Shown: positions 15,916 to 25,391, counted from the first letter of the stretch. The stretch is DNA of 37,357 bases from an uncultured Collinsella sp. (GCA_958435545.1 CAUBGU010000005.1:1-37357), one strand, 5' to 3'. Translations and numbers: made by a program. Notes: generated by a model from the letters alone, not told the origin.

Positions 15916-16752
15916 CTACTCACTCCCCTTCTCGTCGTTGGTGACGGGAATAAAGCCCGCCTCGCGAATCTGCTTGTCCATCTTTTCGGACGTCACGTAG
16001 TCGATGTAATCCTGCGCCTGCTGCGAAGGCGCACCCTTCACAAAGAAGTAAAGGTCGCGCGAGATGGGATAGCCGCCACTCGCGACCGTCTTCTCGGACG
16101 CCTCAACATGATTGACCGAGACAGCCTTGACCGAGGTCTTGGCGTTGAGGCTATCGACGAAGCCCAGCGAAATGTAGCCGATGGCCCCACGCGAACGAGA
16201 TACCACGTCGCGCACCTGGCCCGTACCCGAAAGAACAGCCGAGCGGCGATCGAACGGCGTGCCATCCATCACGATGGTACGGAAGGCCTCGCGCGTACCG
16301 GACGCCTCGTCTCGGTTGATGACCTGAATCCTCAGGTCCTCGCCACCGACCTCTTTCCAATTGGTAATCTTGCCGGCGTAGATATCGCGGAGCTGCTCGG
16401 TCGAGAGGTTATCGACGGGGTTGTCGTCGTTCACGATGACCGCAATACCGTCGTGGGCAATGACGATGGGAGTCAGGCCCAGATCCTGTTCGTCGGCATT
16501 GAGTCCACGGGAGGAGCTGGCGATATCGGCCGTGCCGGCGCTGACGGCCTCGATCCCAGCGGAAGAACCCAAACCGGAAACGAGCACGTCGATGCCGGTC
16601 TCCTCCTTAAAGCCCTCGGCCGCAATCTCGGCGATAGGAAGGCAGGTCGTGGAGCCGGCCACGGTAATGGAAGAGGTAGAAGATCCCGAAGAACAGGCGC
16701 ACAGCGTAAGCGTAAGCACAGCGGCGCTCAGGACCGATACGATCTTTCTCAT
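15916..16752 (-). CDS. pstS: PstS phosphate-binding lipoprotein
   Basis: A 278-residue extracellular solute-binding protein. It has a lipoprotein signal peptide with lipobox LCAC, so Cys20 is the lipidated residue, followed by a Ser/Thr-rich linker. The binding-site segments AGSTTCLP (family GSTT/S), VSGLGSSAGIEA, DIASSSRG (family SR) and the DEASGTREAF loop are all present; the latter two contact phosphate in known PstS proteins. It captures phosphate outside the membrane and delivers it to PstC/PstA. Its ATG overlaps the pgeF stop (ATGA), so translation is coupled to pgeF. Confidence 0.95.
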   Translation of the reverse strand: MRKIVSVLSAAVLTLTLCACSSGSSTSSITVAGSTTCLPIAEIAAEGFKEETGIDVLVSGLGSSAGIEAVSAGTADIASSSRGLNADEQDLGLTPIVIAHDGIAVIVNDDNPVDNLSTEQLRDIYAGKITNWKEVGGEDLRIQVINRDEASGTREAFRTIVMDGTPFDRRSAVLSGTGQVRDVVSRSRGAIGYISLGFVDSLNAKTSVKAVSVNHVEASEKTVASGGYPISRDLYFFVKGAPSQQAQDYIDYVTSEKMDKQIREAGFIPVTNDEKGSE

Positions 16753-17549
16753 AGCATCACGCCGATCGCAGCATGGCGCCCACAGGTGCCGTCCTCGTTA
16801 CGGTAGGAATAAAAGCGGTCGTTCTGACGCACGGTCGAAAGCTGGGTATCCACGATATTATCCGCGTCGACACCGACATCTACCAGCGCCTCGCGAATGG
16901 CAGCGGAAAGATCAAGCATGCGAGAGGTATTCGCATCGATGCAAGAGAACTCGGCGGCAAAGCGATCCATGAGTTCCTGGGATACCTCATATTCGTCACC
17001 CAAGATATGGGGGCCGATATAGGCGGAAACGTCGCTCGCATCGCAACCGGCAGCATCGCAAAGCGCCTGGCACGCCTTGGCGGAAATACGTGCAATCGTG
17101 CCCTTCCAACCGGAGTGCACCACGGCAAATCCGCCGGGGGCCACCAGCACCACGGGAACGCAGTCGGCAAAGCAGAGCAGCACGGGCACGTTATGCGCCG
17201 TGCAGACGATGGCATCACAGCCCGCGGCAATCTGCTCGCGGACGTCCTCAAGGTCATCGGCGCCGTTCGAGGTCACCGCAACGATATGATCACCATGGAC
17301 CTGATTGGGAACGAGCAGGTTGTGCTCGCACTCGGCGGCACCCATAGCCTCGAGCGCACGACGACGATTTTCTTGAACAGCAAAGGGGTCATCGCCAACA
17401 TGCGAGCCCAAGTTGAGTGAGGAGTACGCATCTTCGGAAACGCCACCGGCGCGCTCGGTGAAGGCAAAGCGAACATCGGATGTCGCGCCCTCCACCAACG
17501 TAACTCCATCATGGTCGACACGCGAAACTTTGTCCGCACGTGCTGCCAT
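16749..17549 (-). CDS. pgeF: PgeF/YlmD laccase-domain purine nucleoside phosphorylase-type protein
   Basis: A 266-residue protein of the DUF152 (YfiH/YlmD/LACC1) family. The zinc ligands are visible as His85 (NQVHGD), Cys130 (CFADCVPV) and His145 (VVHSGWKGT), along with AYIGPHILGDEYEV and the final RFYSYRNEDGTCGRHAAIGVML. Relatives remove wrongly built peptidoglycan precursors (PgeF) or act on purine nucleosides. In actinobacteria the gene stands after ftsZ, as here. AGGAGG precedes ATG 17549, and a terminator separates it from ftsZ. The 4-bp overlap with pstS makes it the first gene of the phosphate operon, an unusual partnership. Confidence 0.92.
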   Translation of the reverse strand: MAARADKVSRVDHDGVTLVEGATSDVRFAFTERAGGVSEDAYSSLNLGSHVGDDPFAVQENRRRALEAMGAAECEHNLLVPNQVHGDHIVAVTSNGADDLEDVREQIAAGCDAIVCTAHNVPVLLCFADCVPVVLVAPGGFAVVHSGWKGTIARISAKACQALCDAAGCDASDVSAYIGPHILGDEYEVSQELMDRFAAEFSCIDANTSRMLDLSAAIREALVDVGVDADNIVDTQLSTVRQNDRFYSYRNEDGTCGRHAAIGVML

Positions 17550-17654
17550 ACTAAAGCCTCCTAATAACACAAGTACCGCGGCATCGCCGCTACAGCCCGC
17601 GTTTATACGGCTGTCATACTTCTCTAAAAGGATACCTGCTGCGCTGGAGGCAAT

Positions 17655-17672
17655 CGTAAAGGGAACGTAAAG
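17655..17672 (-). promoter_or_regulatory. PHO-box-like direct repeat upstream of pgeF-pst
   Basis: On the minus strand CTTTACG occurs twice with an exact 11-bp period (CTTTACGTTCCCTTTACG). PhoP boxes of Bacillus (TT(A/C/T)A(C/T)A) and Streptomyces are direct repeats with 11-bp spacing. The site lies about 105 bp before the pgeF start and upstream of a weak TATAAA-type -10 in the pgeF leader. This is a prediction; no phoPR gene is in the window. Confidence 0.45.
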
Positions 17673-17704
17673 AGATTGGAGGTTCTAGTTTACAAAGTCG
17701 AAAT

Positions 17705-17733
17705 AAAAAGGGCGCGTCCATACGGACACGCCC
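17705..17733 (-). terminator. intrinsic terminator after ftsZ
   Basis: A 10-bp stem with one G-U pair (17710-17719 with 17724-17733, four-base loop) is followed on the minus strand by five T. It lies about 26 bp past the ftsZ stop and separates the division genes from pgeF-pst. Confidence 0.85.
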
Positions 17734-17759
17734 CTGCGCACAACAATGCAAAGAACGAC

Positions 17760-18914
17760 TTAGAAGCTACCGCGCTTCAGGAAGTCGGGAAGCTCGAACT
17801 GATCGTTGCCGAAGTTAGGAAGCTCGGTGCCACCGACGTTGCGGGTCGGAGCGGCCTGAGCCGGGCTCGTGGCAGGAGCGGTGCGCTGCGGCTCAGCGGA
17901 GGCAGCGGCCTTGCTCTGAGACTGCTGAGCAGCAAAGAGCTCGTCCTGACGGTTGACGTTGGAGTCGGAGAAGCCCGTAGCGATGACGGTGATACGCACC
18001 TGGTCGCCCAGGGACTCGTCGACAACGGTACCGAAGATGATGTTGGCCTCGGGGTCGACGGCATTGGCGACAACGTCGGCGGCGTCGCTGATCTCCTGGA
18101 TGCCCAGGTCCTTGGAGCCGGCGATGGAGAGCAGGACGCGCGTGGCGCCATCGATGGAGCTCTCGAGCAGCGGGCTGGAAATAGCCTGCTGGGCGGCGTC
18201 GACGGCACGGGTGTCCCCAGAAGCGGTACCGATGCCCATCATGGCGGTACCGGCCTGCTTCATGATGGTCTTAACATCGGCGAAGTCCAGGTTGATGATA
18301 CCGGGGACGGTGATGAGGTCGGTGATGCCCTGGGTGCCCTGGGAAAGGACGCCATCGGCGATTGCGAAGGCCTCGAGCATGGTGGTCTTCTTCTCGGCGA
18401 TGTCGAGCAGCTTGTCGTTGGGGATGACGATCATGGTGTCGACACAGTCGGAGAGGGTCTTAATGCCCTCCTCGGCGCTCTTCTTGCGCTTGCGGCCCTC
18501 GAAGGTGAAGGGCTTGGTCACGACGGCGACGGTCAGCGCGCCGACCTCGTTCATCGCGATATCGGCAACGATGGGAGCAGCGCCGGTACCGGTGCCGCCG
18601 CCCTCGCCGCAGGTGATGAACACCATGTCGGCGCCAGCGAGCGCCTCGGCGATGTCGTCGCGGGACTCATCGGCGGCCTTGCGGCCGACCTCGGGGTTGG
18701 CGCCGGCGCCCAGGCCGCGGGTCAGGTCGGTGCCGATGTGCACCTTGATATCGGCATCAGAGATCGCGAGTGCCTGAGCATCGGTGTTGATGGCAACAAA
18801 CTCGACGCCGCGGATGCCCTCTTCGATCATTCGATTGACCGCGTTGGTACCGCCGCCGCCGACGCCGACCACCTTAATGACGGCAAGGTAGTTGTTGATC
18901 TCTGTCTCGTGCAT
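17760..18914 (-). CDS. ftsZ: FtsZ, division ring tubulin
   Basis: A 384-residue GTPase. The tubulin signature is GEGGGTGTG (residues 103-111); [14 protein letters not shown] (17-30) and NTDAQAL (43-49) are the other nucleotide contacts. The T7-loop region reads [10 protein letters not shown], with the Asp residues that complete the GTPase site of the next subunit. After a Gln/Ala/Pro-rich linker comes the conserved C-terminal peptide [10 protein letters not shown], the docking site for SepF and other anchors. GGAGGACC precedes ATG 18914; an in-frame upstream ATG (18944) adds residues foreign to the family. A 199-bp leader separates it from ftsQ. Confidence 0.98.
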   Translation of the reverse strand: MHETEINNYLAVIKVVGVGGGGTNAVNRMIEEGIRGVEFVAINTDAQALAISDADIKVHIGTDLTRGLGAGANPEVGRKAADESRDDIAEALAGADMVFITCGEGGGTGTGAAPIVADIAMNEVGALTVAVVTKPFTFEGRKRKKSAEEGIKTLSDCVDTMIVIPNDKLLDIAEKKTTMLEAFAIADGVLSQGTQGITDLITVPGIINLDFADVKTIMKQAGTAMMGIGTASGDTRAVDAAQQAISSPLLESSIDGATRVLLSIAGSKDLGIQEISDAADVVANAVDPEANIIFGTVVDESLGDQVRITVIATGFSDSNVNRQDELFAAQQSQSKAAASAEPQRTAPATSPAQAAPTRNVGGTELPNFGNDQFELPDFLKRGSF

Positions 18915-18971
18915 GTCGGTCCTCCGAACAAAGGTTATAGCCATAGCATGGGTTGACCCCTGCGCACATTA

Positions 18972-18988
18972 ACCTTCAAGTTGAAAGT
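18972..18988. promoter_or_regulatory. dyad in the ftsZ leader
   Basis: ACCTTCAAGTTGAAAGT is an odd-centred dyad (one mismatch) about 60-75 bp before the ftsZ start. Fourteen of its bases with flank (AACCTTCAAGTTGA) recur at 33496-33509 upstream of mraZ. Symmetric AC-CTTCAA-type sites in promoter spacers are typical of MerR-family regulators, but no -35/-10 pair with certain spacing is visible here. Confidence 0.3.
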
Positions 18989-19113
18989 AAATGCAAAGGT
19001 AAACCGTATTATGTTTGCACATTATGAACGTATCAGTCAAATAATTGACGGTGAAAACCAAACAAACCAGATAAACGGCGCGGTATGGCCCCTCAACAAA
19101 GCATCAACCAGCG

Positions 19114-20370
19114 CTACGAGGTCGGAGCGTTCCTAAATGTATAGTTACCCGGAGAGCGCACATTGATATACGTTACGCCCTCTACCTGCGAAAGCAGCTT
19201 GGTGACTACGCGCTCCTTCTTGACGATATCGTTCGAATCACCCAGCGACACCTCAATGCCGTTATTGAGGTTTGCCGAGATGGCTTCGACCGAAGGCGTG
19301 GAAATATCCTTGACTTGTCCCAAGAACTCGCTCGAAAAACCACGCACATAATCCAAGCCAGCCTTAACGGCCTTGGAGCTCACCGCCTGGCCGGAAACCG
19401 GAGCGACATCCGCCGAGACATCGGTCAACAACACCGCGCCATAGTGCTTAGCGAGCGCCAGCGCGGCATCGATTCCGGTCAAGGTATTTGAGCCCTGCCC
19501 CGTCGTGATGACGTTGCCCTGGTCATCCACTTCGACCGACGTCGACAGCGGGGCGATCCAGGTGTCATCATCCCCGATGGCCCAGGCAAGGTCATCGGAG
19601 CTGATATAGGCAATTGCGATGACCTTGCGCTCCATCGGCGTAATGATGAGCGTATGCGGGAACTGACGCTGGACATCCACGCCCGACACCCACGGGTTCT
19701 GCTTGAGGTCCTCGGTAATCTGGTCAGGATCGACGTTAAAAAGCGACGTTCCCTCGGGCAAATCGATCAGCTGGATAGCATCGTGCTTCGTCACATGCTC
19801 GCTGCCTTGAATCTGAATATCAGTGGCGGTAAACAATCCAGAGTTGATCACCACGACGGCAACGACGACGAGCACGGCCAAGACGGCCAGAACGCCGCCC
19901 ACGATTTTGCCTTTGCCTGTAACGAGAGAAGCGGCGTCTGACGTTTTATTTGCCATCGCCCCAAGTGAAGACAACGGGTTGACGCCTTTTTTACCCGAAG
20001 GCTTCTTGGCGGTAGCCGGCACCGATGTCAGCGAGCGCGGTTTCGATGCGCCCAGCGTGCGACCCGGACGCGCCGCCTTAGTTCCCGTCGAGGGCTTAGG
20101 AGTTGCCATGGGACGGGCAGGTTTGGCGCCCATAACAGGCTTTGACGTCACCGAGGGACGCGAGGACTTTTTTGCGGCCGGACGATTACCGAGCTGCGAG
20201 CCGACGACCGGACGACTGGTCTGTCGAGCATGCCCGACAGACTTAGAGTGCGCGACGGTATTGCGTTGAGGTTTGGCAGGCGCGCCGGAACGCCCTCCGG
20301 CGCGGCGGAAGGTGGGTTTCGATGCTCTAGAAGCCGAGGAATTTAACTTCCGGTCTGAGCTCGATGCCAT
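19114..20370 (-). CDS. ftsQ: FtsQ/DivIB cell division protein
   Basis: This 418-residue protein has an unusually long cytoplasmic N-terminus (1-155) that is basic and rich in Ser, Lys, Arg and Pro. One membrane helix spans about 156-176 (IVGGVLAVLAVLVVVAVVVI). The POTRA domain runs 181-250 (ATDIQIQGSEHVTKHDAIQLI...PHTLIITPMERK) and a beta domain follows to the C-terminus. It bridges FtsL/DivIC and FtsI/FtsW in the divisome. The start at 20370 overlaps the end of murB by 44 bp; GGGAGG stands 4-5 bp in front. No other in-frame start lies nearby, which supports the overlap. Confidence 0.88.
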   Translation of the reverse strand: MASSSDRKLNSSASRASKPTFRRAGGRSGAPAKPQRNTVAHSKSVGHARQTSRPVVGSQLGNRPAAKKSSRPSVTSKPVMGAKPARPMATPKPSTGTKAARPGRTLGASKPRSLTSVPATAKKPSGKKGVNPLSSLGAMANKTSDAASLVTGKGKIVGGVLAVLAVLVVVAVVVINSGLFTATDIQIQGSEHVTKHDAIQLIDLPEGTSLFNVDPDQITEDLKQNPWVSGVDVQRQFPHTLIITPMERKVIAIAYISSDDLAWAIGDDDTWIAPLSTSVEVDDQGNVITTGQGSNTLTGIDAALALAKHYGAVLLTDVSADVAPVSGQAVSSKAVKAGLDYVRGFSSEFLGQVKDISTPSVEAISANLNNGIEVSLGDSNDIVKKERVVTKLLSQVEGVTYINVRSPGNYTFRNAPTS

Positions 20371-21238
20371 ACGCCTCCCTCACCTTTCCGTGCACATGTC
20401 TGATAACCGCGGCAACGTCATCGGCCGAGGCAGTTCCGTTATTAACGATAAAATTAGCGTGAACGGGCGAAACTTCCGCGCCGCCAATCGAAAAACCCTT
20501 TAATCCACAATCCTCGATAAGCTTGCCCACGCTCGCATCGGGCGGATTGCGAAAGACCGACCCGCAGGATGCGCGACCCATGGGCTGTGTACGCTTGCGC
20601 CTCGTAAGGTACCGCTCCATGCGCTCGCGAATGTCGGCCTTGGGCGCCGGTTTAAGCTTGAGCACGCACTCGAGGATGATCTCATTGCGGGGAAGGCTAC
20701 ATTCGCGGTAGCCCCAAGTGATCTCGGACCCCGCATAATGCTTGATACCGGATGCCGGGTCAAACGTTACGACATCCTCAACCAGCGAGCCAATCCACTC
20801 GGTCCGTGTGCCGGCATTCATAGATATCGCACCGCCGACCGAACCAGGGATGCCAACGGCAAACTCAAGGCCCGAGAGGCTACGCGACAGGGCATCGTTG
20901 ACCAAGCGCGCAAACATCACGCCCGCACCGACCGTCAGCGTACAACCGTCATCGGCAACAACCGTGCGCTGAAACTCACGTCCGAGCGAAATGACGGCAC
21001 CGCGATAACCGCCATCGGCAACCAGCAGATTGGAGCCCTTGCCGATGATGACCCACGGCACCTGCTCGCGATCGAGCACCGCCACGGCGCGGCGGAGGGC
21101 ATGATAGCTATGGCACGTCACAAAGAGGTCGGCCTTGCCGCCGATACGATAGCTCGTATGACGCGCAAGGCGCTCGTCCTCGATCACATCCGTGTCGATC
21201 ATGCCCGAGAGCGCCATGACGGCGTTAAACAGACCCAT
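20327..21238 (-). CDS. murB: MurB, UDP-N-acetylenolpyruvoylglucosamine reductase
   Basis: A 303-residue FAD enzyme that reduces UDP-GlcNAc-enolpyruvate to UDP-MurNAc with NADPH. FAD-binding segments SYRIGGKADLF (near 29), IGKGSNLLVADGGYRGAVI and GSVGGAISMNAGT are present. GSVFRNP carries the catalytic Ser, and the C-terminal E-V-K-F supplies the acidic residue. It belongs to the short (type II-like) group. ATG 21238 lies 5 bp after murC without an obvious ribosome site; Met8 and Met13 are alternatives. Confidence 0.95.
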   Translation of the reverse strand: MGLFNAVMALSGMIDTDVIEDERLARHTSYRIGGKADLFVTCHSYHALRRAVAVLDREQVPWVIIGKGSNLLVADGGYRGAVISLGREFQRTVVADDGCTLTVGAGVMFARLVNDALSRSLSGLEFAVGIPGSVGGAISMNAGTRTEWIGSLVEDVVTFDPASGIKHYAGSEITWGYRECSLPRNEIILECVLKLKPAPKADIRERMERYLTRRKRTQPMGRASCGSVFRNPPDASVGKLIEDCGLKGFSIGGAEVSPVHANFIVNNGTASADDVAAVIRHVHGKVREAYGIELRPEVKFLGF

Positions 21239-21243
21239 TAGAC

Positions 21244-22662
21244 TTAAGCGTCTTTCTTGGCAGTCAGATACTCAATGAACTCGGGACCGACGGTCGTAAC
21301 GTCACCAGCACCCATAGTGAGCAGCAGGTCGCCCTCGCCCACCATCTGCTCGAGCTCCTGATTGAGCTCAAGACGGCTGGAGCAGTACACGACCTCCTTG
21401 CCAGGATGCTTGGCGCGCACGGTATCGGCGAGCATCTTAGAGGTGACACCCGGAATGGGCATCTCGCCAGCCGAGAACACATCAATCAGCAGCAGTTTAT
21501 CGGCATTGGCAAATGCATCGGCAAAGTCGTCGCACAGGGCCTGCAGGCGCGAATAGCGGTGCGGCTGGAACACGACGTCGACATGCTTGTAGCCCAGCGA
21601 CGAAGCGGCAGCAAGCGTCGCCTTGATCTCGGTGGGGTGATGGCCGTAATCATCGACCACGGTGATGCCATCGATATCGCCCACGTGGGTAAAGCGACGG
21701 CGGACGCCCTCAAAGCTCGAGAGCGCCTTGGCGGCGGAGTCGATGTCAAGGCCCAGGACATGGGCGACGGTGAGCACCGCCGTGGCGTTGAGCATGTTGT
21801 GGCGACCGGGATTACTCTTGATCTCCACAGCGTGCTCAGTGCCGTCCTCAAAGCGAACGATAAAGTCGCTCTGGATGCCCTTGACATCCGGGTGCATGCA
21901 GACGATGTCGTTGCTCTCGGCAAAGCCGTAGGAAAGCACGTGACGGCCCGTCGACTTGGCGAGCTCGACCAGATGCGGGTCCTCACCGCAGACGATGACG
22001 GTGCCGTCCTCGCCCACCAGGCTCATGAATTTGGCGAAAGTTGCCTCGATCTCCTCGATACCCGAGTAGTGATCGAGGTGGTCGGCCTCGACGTTGGTCA
22101 CAATGACCACGTTGGGGTTCAAGAACAGGAAGGAGCTGTCGGACTCGTCGGCCTCGGCGACAAAGTAGTCGCCCGAGCCGTTCTTGCCGTTCGTGTCATA
22201 GCCCTCGACGATGCCACCGATCAGGAAGCTCGGATCCAGACCCATGCGGTCGAGCATGGTGGCGCACATCGAAGACGTGGTGGTCTTGCCATGCGTGCCG
22301 GCAACAGCGACGGTAGTGTAGCCGTGGCCCAAAGCAGAGAGCATCTTAGCACGGGGCCACACGGGAATACCAAGCTCGCGAGCGCGCACGAGTTCAGGGT
22401 TGGACTCCGGAATAGCGGTGGAGACAACAACCACGTCGGGCTTGACCTCGTCGATCGTGGCGGCCTCATGGCCCACATGCACCTTCACACCAGCGCGGGT
22501 AAGCTGGCGGATATAACGTGACGTCTTAAGGTCGGAGCCGGTAACGGCATAACCGCGCTCGTGCAGAACGAGGGCGATGCCGCTCATGCCGGCGCCGCCG
22601 ATACCGATAAAGTGGGCGCTCTTAAACTCGGGCGCGGAGGTTGCAGTCTGGGAATCAGCCAT
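21244..22662 (-). CDS. murC: MurC, UDP-MurNAc L-alanine ligase
   Basis: A 472-residue Mur ligase. The N-terminal nucleotide motif is HFIGIGGAGMSGIA (17-30), the ATP loop GTHGKTTT (122-129), and the central block EADESDSSFLFLNPNVVIVTNVEADHLDHY. The C-terminal domain includes DDYGHHPTEIKATL and VFQPHRYSR, typical of MurC. It adds the first amino acid to UDP-MurNAc in the cytoplasm. ATG 22662 follows AAGGAG at 11 bp. It comes after a 97-bp gap from murG that shows no terminator. Confidence 0.97.
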   Translation of the reverse strand: MADSQTATSAPEFKSAHFIGIGGAGMSGIALVLHERGYAVTGSDLKTSRYIRQLTRAGVKVHVGHEAATIDEVKPDVVVVSTAIPESNPELVRARELGIPVWPRAKMLSALGHGYTTVAVAGTHGKTTTSSMCATMLDRMGLDPSFLIGGIVEGYDTNGKNGSGDYFVAEADESDSSFLFLNPNVVIVTNVEADHLDHYSGIEEIEATFAKFMSLVGEDGTVIVCGEDPHLVELAKSTGRHVLSYGFAESNDIVCMHPDVKGIQSDFIVRFEDGTEHAVEIKSNPGRHNMLNATAVLTVAHVLGLDIDSAAKALSSFEGVRRRFTHVGDIDGITVVDDYGHHPTEIKATLAAASSLGYKHVDVVFQPHRYSRLQALCDDFADAFANADKLLLIDVFSAGEMPIPGVTSKMLADTVRAKHPGKEVVYCSSRLELNQELEQMVGEGDLLLTMGAGDVTTVGPEFIEYLTAKKDA

Positions 22663-22759
22663 GTGCTCGTGTACTCCTTGCGTAAACACTGCCTGTAACC
22701 CGTTAACTGTACCGCACCTACCGCATCAGCGCGAGGGCGACCGACGATATCCCGTCTAA

Positions 22760-23875
22760 CTAACGCAAACCCTCTACCGCATCCGCCAGAAGAGCGGCGG
22801 CCCTATCCTGAGCCAGACCACGCGCCGCCTGACGCATGGCGTCGCGCGCCGCCGCGTCATCGACCAGGTGCAGCAGTTCATCGGCAAAGGCAGAACCGTC
22901 GATATCGGCATCGGCGCAGAGCACACCGGCCCCGGCGTCGACTAGATAACGGGCATTGGTGGTTTGGTGGTCGGCCGTCGCATGCGGGTACGGCACGAGC
23001 ACCGAAGGCACGGCGAGTGCAGCGATCTCGGCCACGCTCGATGCGCCCGAACGCGAGAGCACCAAATCGGCAGCAGCCAGCATATCGCCCATGTTGTCGA
23101 TGTAAGGCTGGACGCGGTAACGCTTCGCCTCCTCGGGCGTCAGCGCCAAAGCGCGCTCGGTCTCCTCAAAGCCGTCGGCACCCGTCGAATGCAACACATA
23201 GAGGTTCTTGCGCGAAAGCAGCTCGTTTTTGAGCGAGACCACGCGCTCGTTGAGGTGCTGGGCGCCAAGTGAACCGCCAAAGACGAGCAGCAGCGTAGCG
23301 TCCTCGGGAACGCCAAGTGCCTTGCGGCCGCGAGCGCGATCGCCCTCGATCACCGAGCGACGTACGGGGTTGCCGGTCATGAGCACGTGGTCAGGGTCAC
23401 CTTCGCGTTCAAAGACCGAGCGCGCTGCCGGCACCGAGATGCACACGCGGGCGGCGTGGGAGTTCATCATCTTATTGGCCAGGCCCGGAACGGAGTTCTG
23501 CTCATGCAGCAGATACGGAACACCCGCGCCCTTGCACCACCCCAGCAGCGGAACCTCGACATAGGCACCAAAACCGATGGCGGCATCGGGCTTGCCGACC
23601 TTTGAGAAATGACTGGCGAGCGCACGCTTGGCCTTGTTGACACGCCATAGCGAGGTCAGCGCCGTCCAAGGACGGGAGCGGTCGAAGCCCGTGACCGTAA
23701 TGGGCACAAAATCAAACCCAGCCTCGGGGACCAGACGACCCTCGAGCTTGCGCGACTGGCCCACGAACACAACGTGGTGGCCACGATCACGCAGCTCTTC
23801 GGCCAAGGCGAGCGCGGGGTTGATGTGTCCTGCCGTACCGCCGGCTGCAATAGCAACGGTCATCTTATCGGTCAT
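22760..23875 (-). CDS. murG: MurG, lipid II synthase (GlcNAc transferase)
   Basis: A 371-residue GT28 glycosyltransferase that adds GlcNAc to lipid I at the inner membrane face. The first G-loop is AAGGTAGHINPALALAEEL (near 10-28). The UDP-GlcNAc site shows VFGGSLGAQHLN and SRSGASSVAEIAALAVPSVLVPYPHATADHQTTNA, the family hallmark. GAAGGGA stands 5 bp before ATG 23875, which overlaps the ftsW end by 11 bp; Met at 23863 is an alternative. Confidence 0.96.
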   Translation of the reverse strand: MTDKMTVAIAAGGTAGHINPALALAEELRDRGHHVVFVGQSRKLEGRLVPEAGFDFVPITVTGFDRSRPWTALTSLWRVNKAKRALASHFSKVGKPDAAIGFGAYVEVPLLGWCKGAGVPYLLHEQNSVPGLANKMMNSHAARVCISVPAARSVFEREGDPDHVLMTGNPVRRSVIEGDRARGRKALGVPEDATLLLVFGGSLGAQHLNERVVSLKNELLSRKNLYVLHSTGADGFEETERALALTPEEAKRYRVQPYIDNMGDMLAAADLVLSRSGASSVAEIAALAVPSVLVPYPHATADHQTTNARYLVDAGAGVLCADADIDGSAFADELLHLVDDAAARDAMRQAARGLAQDRAAALLADAVEGLR

Positions 23876-25391
23876 GGTAGTCCCTTCGTACACGCGGTCC
23901 CTGGTCGTCGGTGCGCAGACGCGCCGACGGGTCCGAGTTCAAATCGATTCGATTATATCCGCCGCCCGCATTGCGAGGGCTGGGGCGCTGAGGACGACCT
24001 TGCGGCGCCGTTCGCTGACGCGGGCGGGCTGCGGGGTCGGTCGCAGAGCCATCCAGGACGGTAAAACCGTTACGCGAAGATCGCTCGCCGCGCACGTGAG
24101 GCACGCCGGCGGTACTCTCATCCATAACGGCAAAGCTCTCACGGCGGCGGTCATACTCATCGCGGCGGGCGCTCTCGTACGAAACGCGCAGGATCAACCC
24201 GGCAAGCATGAGCGACACAATAATCGACGAACCGCCGTAGCTAATAAACGGCAGCGGTTTGCCCGTCATGGGAAACACGTTGAGGATGCCCAGCGCATTA
24301 ATCAAAAACTGCACCGCGAGAATGACCGCGGAGCCAGACGCCATGAGCGCGCCCCGACGATCGGTCGCCTGCTCGGCAATGCGAAACGCCGAGTAGATCA
24401 GCATCGCAAACACCAAGAAGAACAGCACGGTTCCGACAAAACCGACTTCCTCGCCAATGATGGCCAGGATGTAGTCGTTGTGCGCTTCGGGCAGATACGA
24501 GTACTTCATGGTTGAGTTGCCGATGCCGCGGCCGAACAGACCGCCCGAGGCAAAGGCCATGATGGCAAGCGTGGCCTGATAGCCGTCACCATACTCGTCG
24601 GCCCAAGGGTTCAAGGCAACCTGAATACGCACCATACGGTACGGCTCTGCGACAAGCGCAATCATGATCACGAGAATGCCGAAGATTAGCACGCCGATGA
24701 TAAATCTGGGGTCGAGACCCGCAAACAACGCCATGCACATGAGGGTCAACAGGATGATCAGGACAGTACCGAAATCGGGCTGGATAAAGATCAGAAAGAG
24801 CGAAATGCCCAGGTAGATGCCCATCTTGCGAAGGAATTCGTTGATGTTGCCACCGGGCGAAAAGAAGCGATCAAGCATGATGGCCGAATACGCAATGGCA
24901 AATGGCTTTAAAAACTCGGAAGGCTGGAACTGAATACCGGCGATGTTGAGCCAGCGCGTGGCGCCACGGCTGCCGCTGCCCACCAAGAACACCAGAAGCA
25001 GTAGCCCTATCATGCCGATAAGGAAGATCCTGAGCACATCCTCCCCAAACCAGCTGTCCGGCAAGATGCGCACGATGGCAACCATAGCCAGCACGCCAAC
25101 TCCGGCAAACGCGGCTTGTCGAAACAGAAAAAACGTCGCCGAGCCATTCTCGTGCAGCGCCTCGACCGAAGACGCCGAGTACACCATCAGCAGGCCAAAG
25201 CACACCAAGGTAAACAGGCAGGCCATGAATATCAAACGGGGGCGCATGATACGGGCGGGAACGCCGGCAATATAGCGTTCGCTAAACGTCTGCCCGCCGC
25301 GACCGGAACGCGGTGTGCTGCGCCGCGAGGAAGCACGGTCCGAGTCGGGCCTCCTCATACCTTGTCGGGGGCTCTCCTCTCTCACCGGCAA
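23865..25391 (-). CDS. ftsW: FtsW, SEDS peptidoglycan polymerase
   Basis: A 508-residue SEDS-family glycosyltransferase that polymerises lipid II at the septum together with the PBP encoded at 29386. About ten membrane helices lie between residues 50 and 400. Conserved pieces include LMVYSAS, GIQFQPSEFLKPFAIAY, QPDFGTVLI, PEAHNDYILAIIGEEVGFVG and FPMTGKPLPFISYGGSSI. It has a 45-residue Arg-rich N-terminal extension and a roughly 100-residue disordered, Arg/Pro-rich C-terminal tail. It starts 3 bp after murD. Confidence 0.96.
   Translation of the reverse strand: MPVREESPRQGMRRPDSDRASSRRSTPRSGRGGQTFSERYIAGVPARIMRPRLIFMACLFTLVCFGLLMVYSASSVEALHENGSATFFLFRQAAFAGVGVLAMVAIVRILPDSWFGEDVLRIFLIGMIGLLLLVFLVGSGSRGATRWLNIAGIQFQPSEFLKPFAIAYSAIMLDRFFSPGGNINEFLRKMGIYLGISLFLIFIQPDFGTVLIILLTLMCMALFAGLDPRFIIGVLIFGILVIMIALVAEPYRMVRIQVALNPWADEYGDGYQATLAIMAFASGGLFGRGIGNSTMKYSYLPEAHNDYILAIIGEEVGFVGTVLFFLVFAMLIYSAFRIAEQATDRRGALMASGSAVILAVQFLINALGILNVFPMTGKPLPFISYGGSSIIVSLMLAGLILRVSYESARRDEYDRRRESFAVMDESTAGVPHVRGERSSRNGFTVLDGSATDPAARPRQRTAPQGRPQRPSPRNAGGGYNRIDLNSDPSARLRTDDQGPRVRRDYHDR

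Noticed and set aside
17676..18956. Long plus-strand frame opposite ftsZ
   Set aside because: It mirrors ftsZ codon bias in GC-rich DNA and has no ribosome site or recognisable domain. Similar long frames opposite murF (27483-29381), the PBP gene (29512-31359) and pyrG (34708-36585) were rejected for the same reason.
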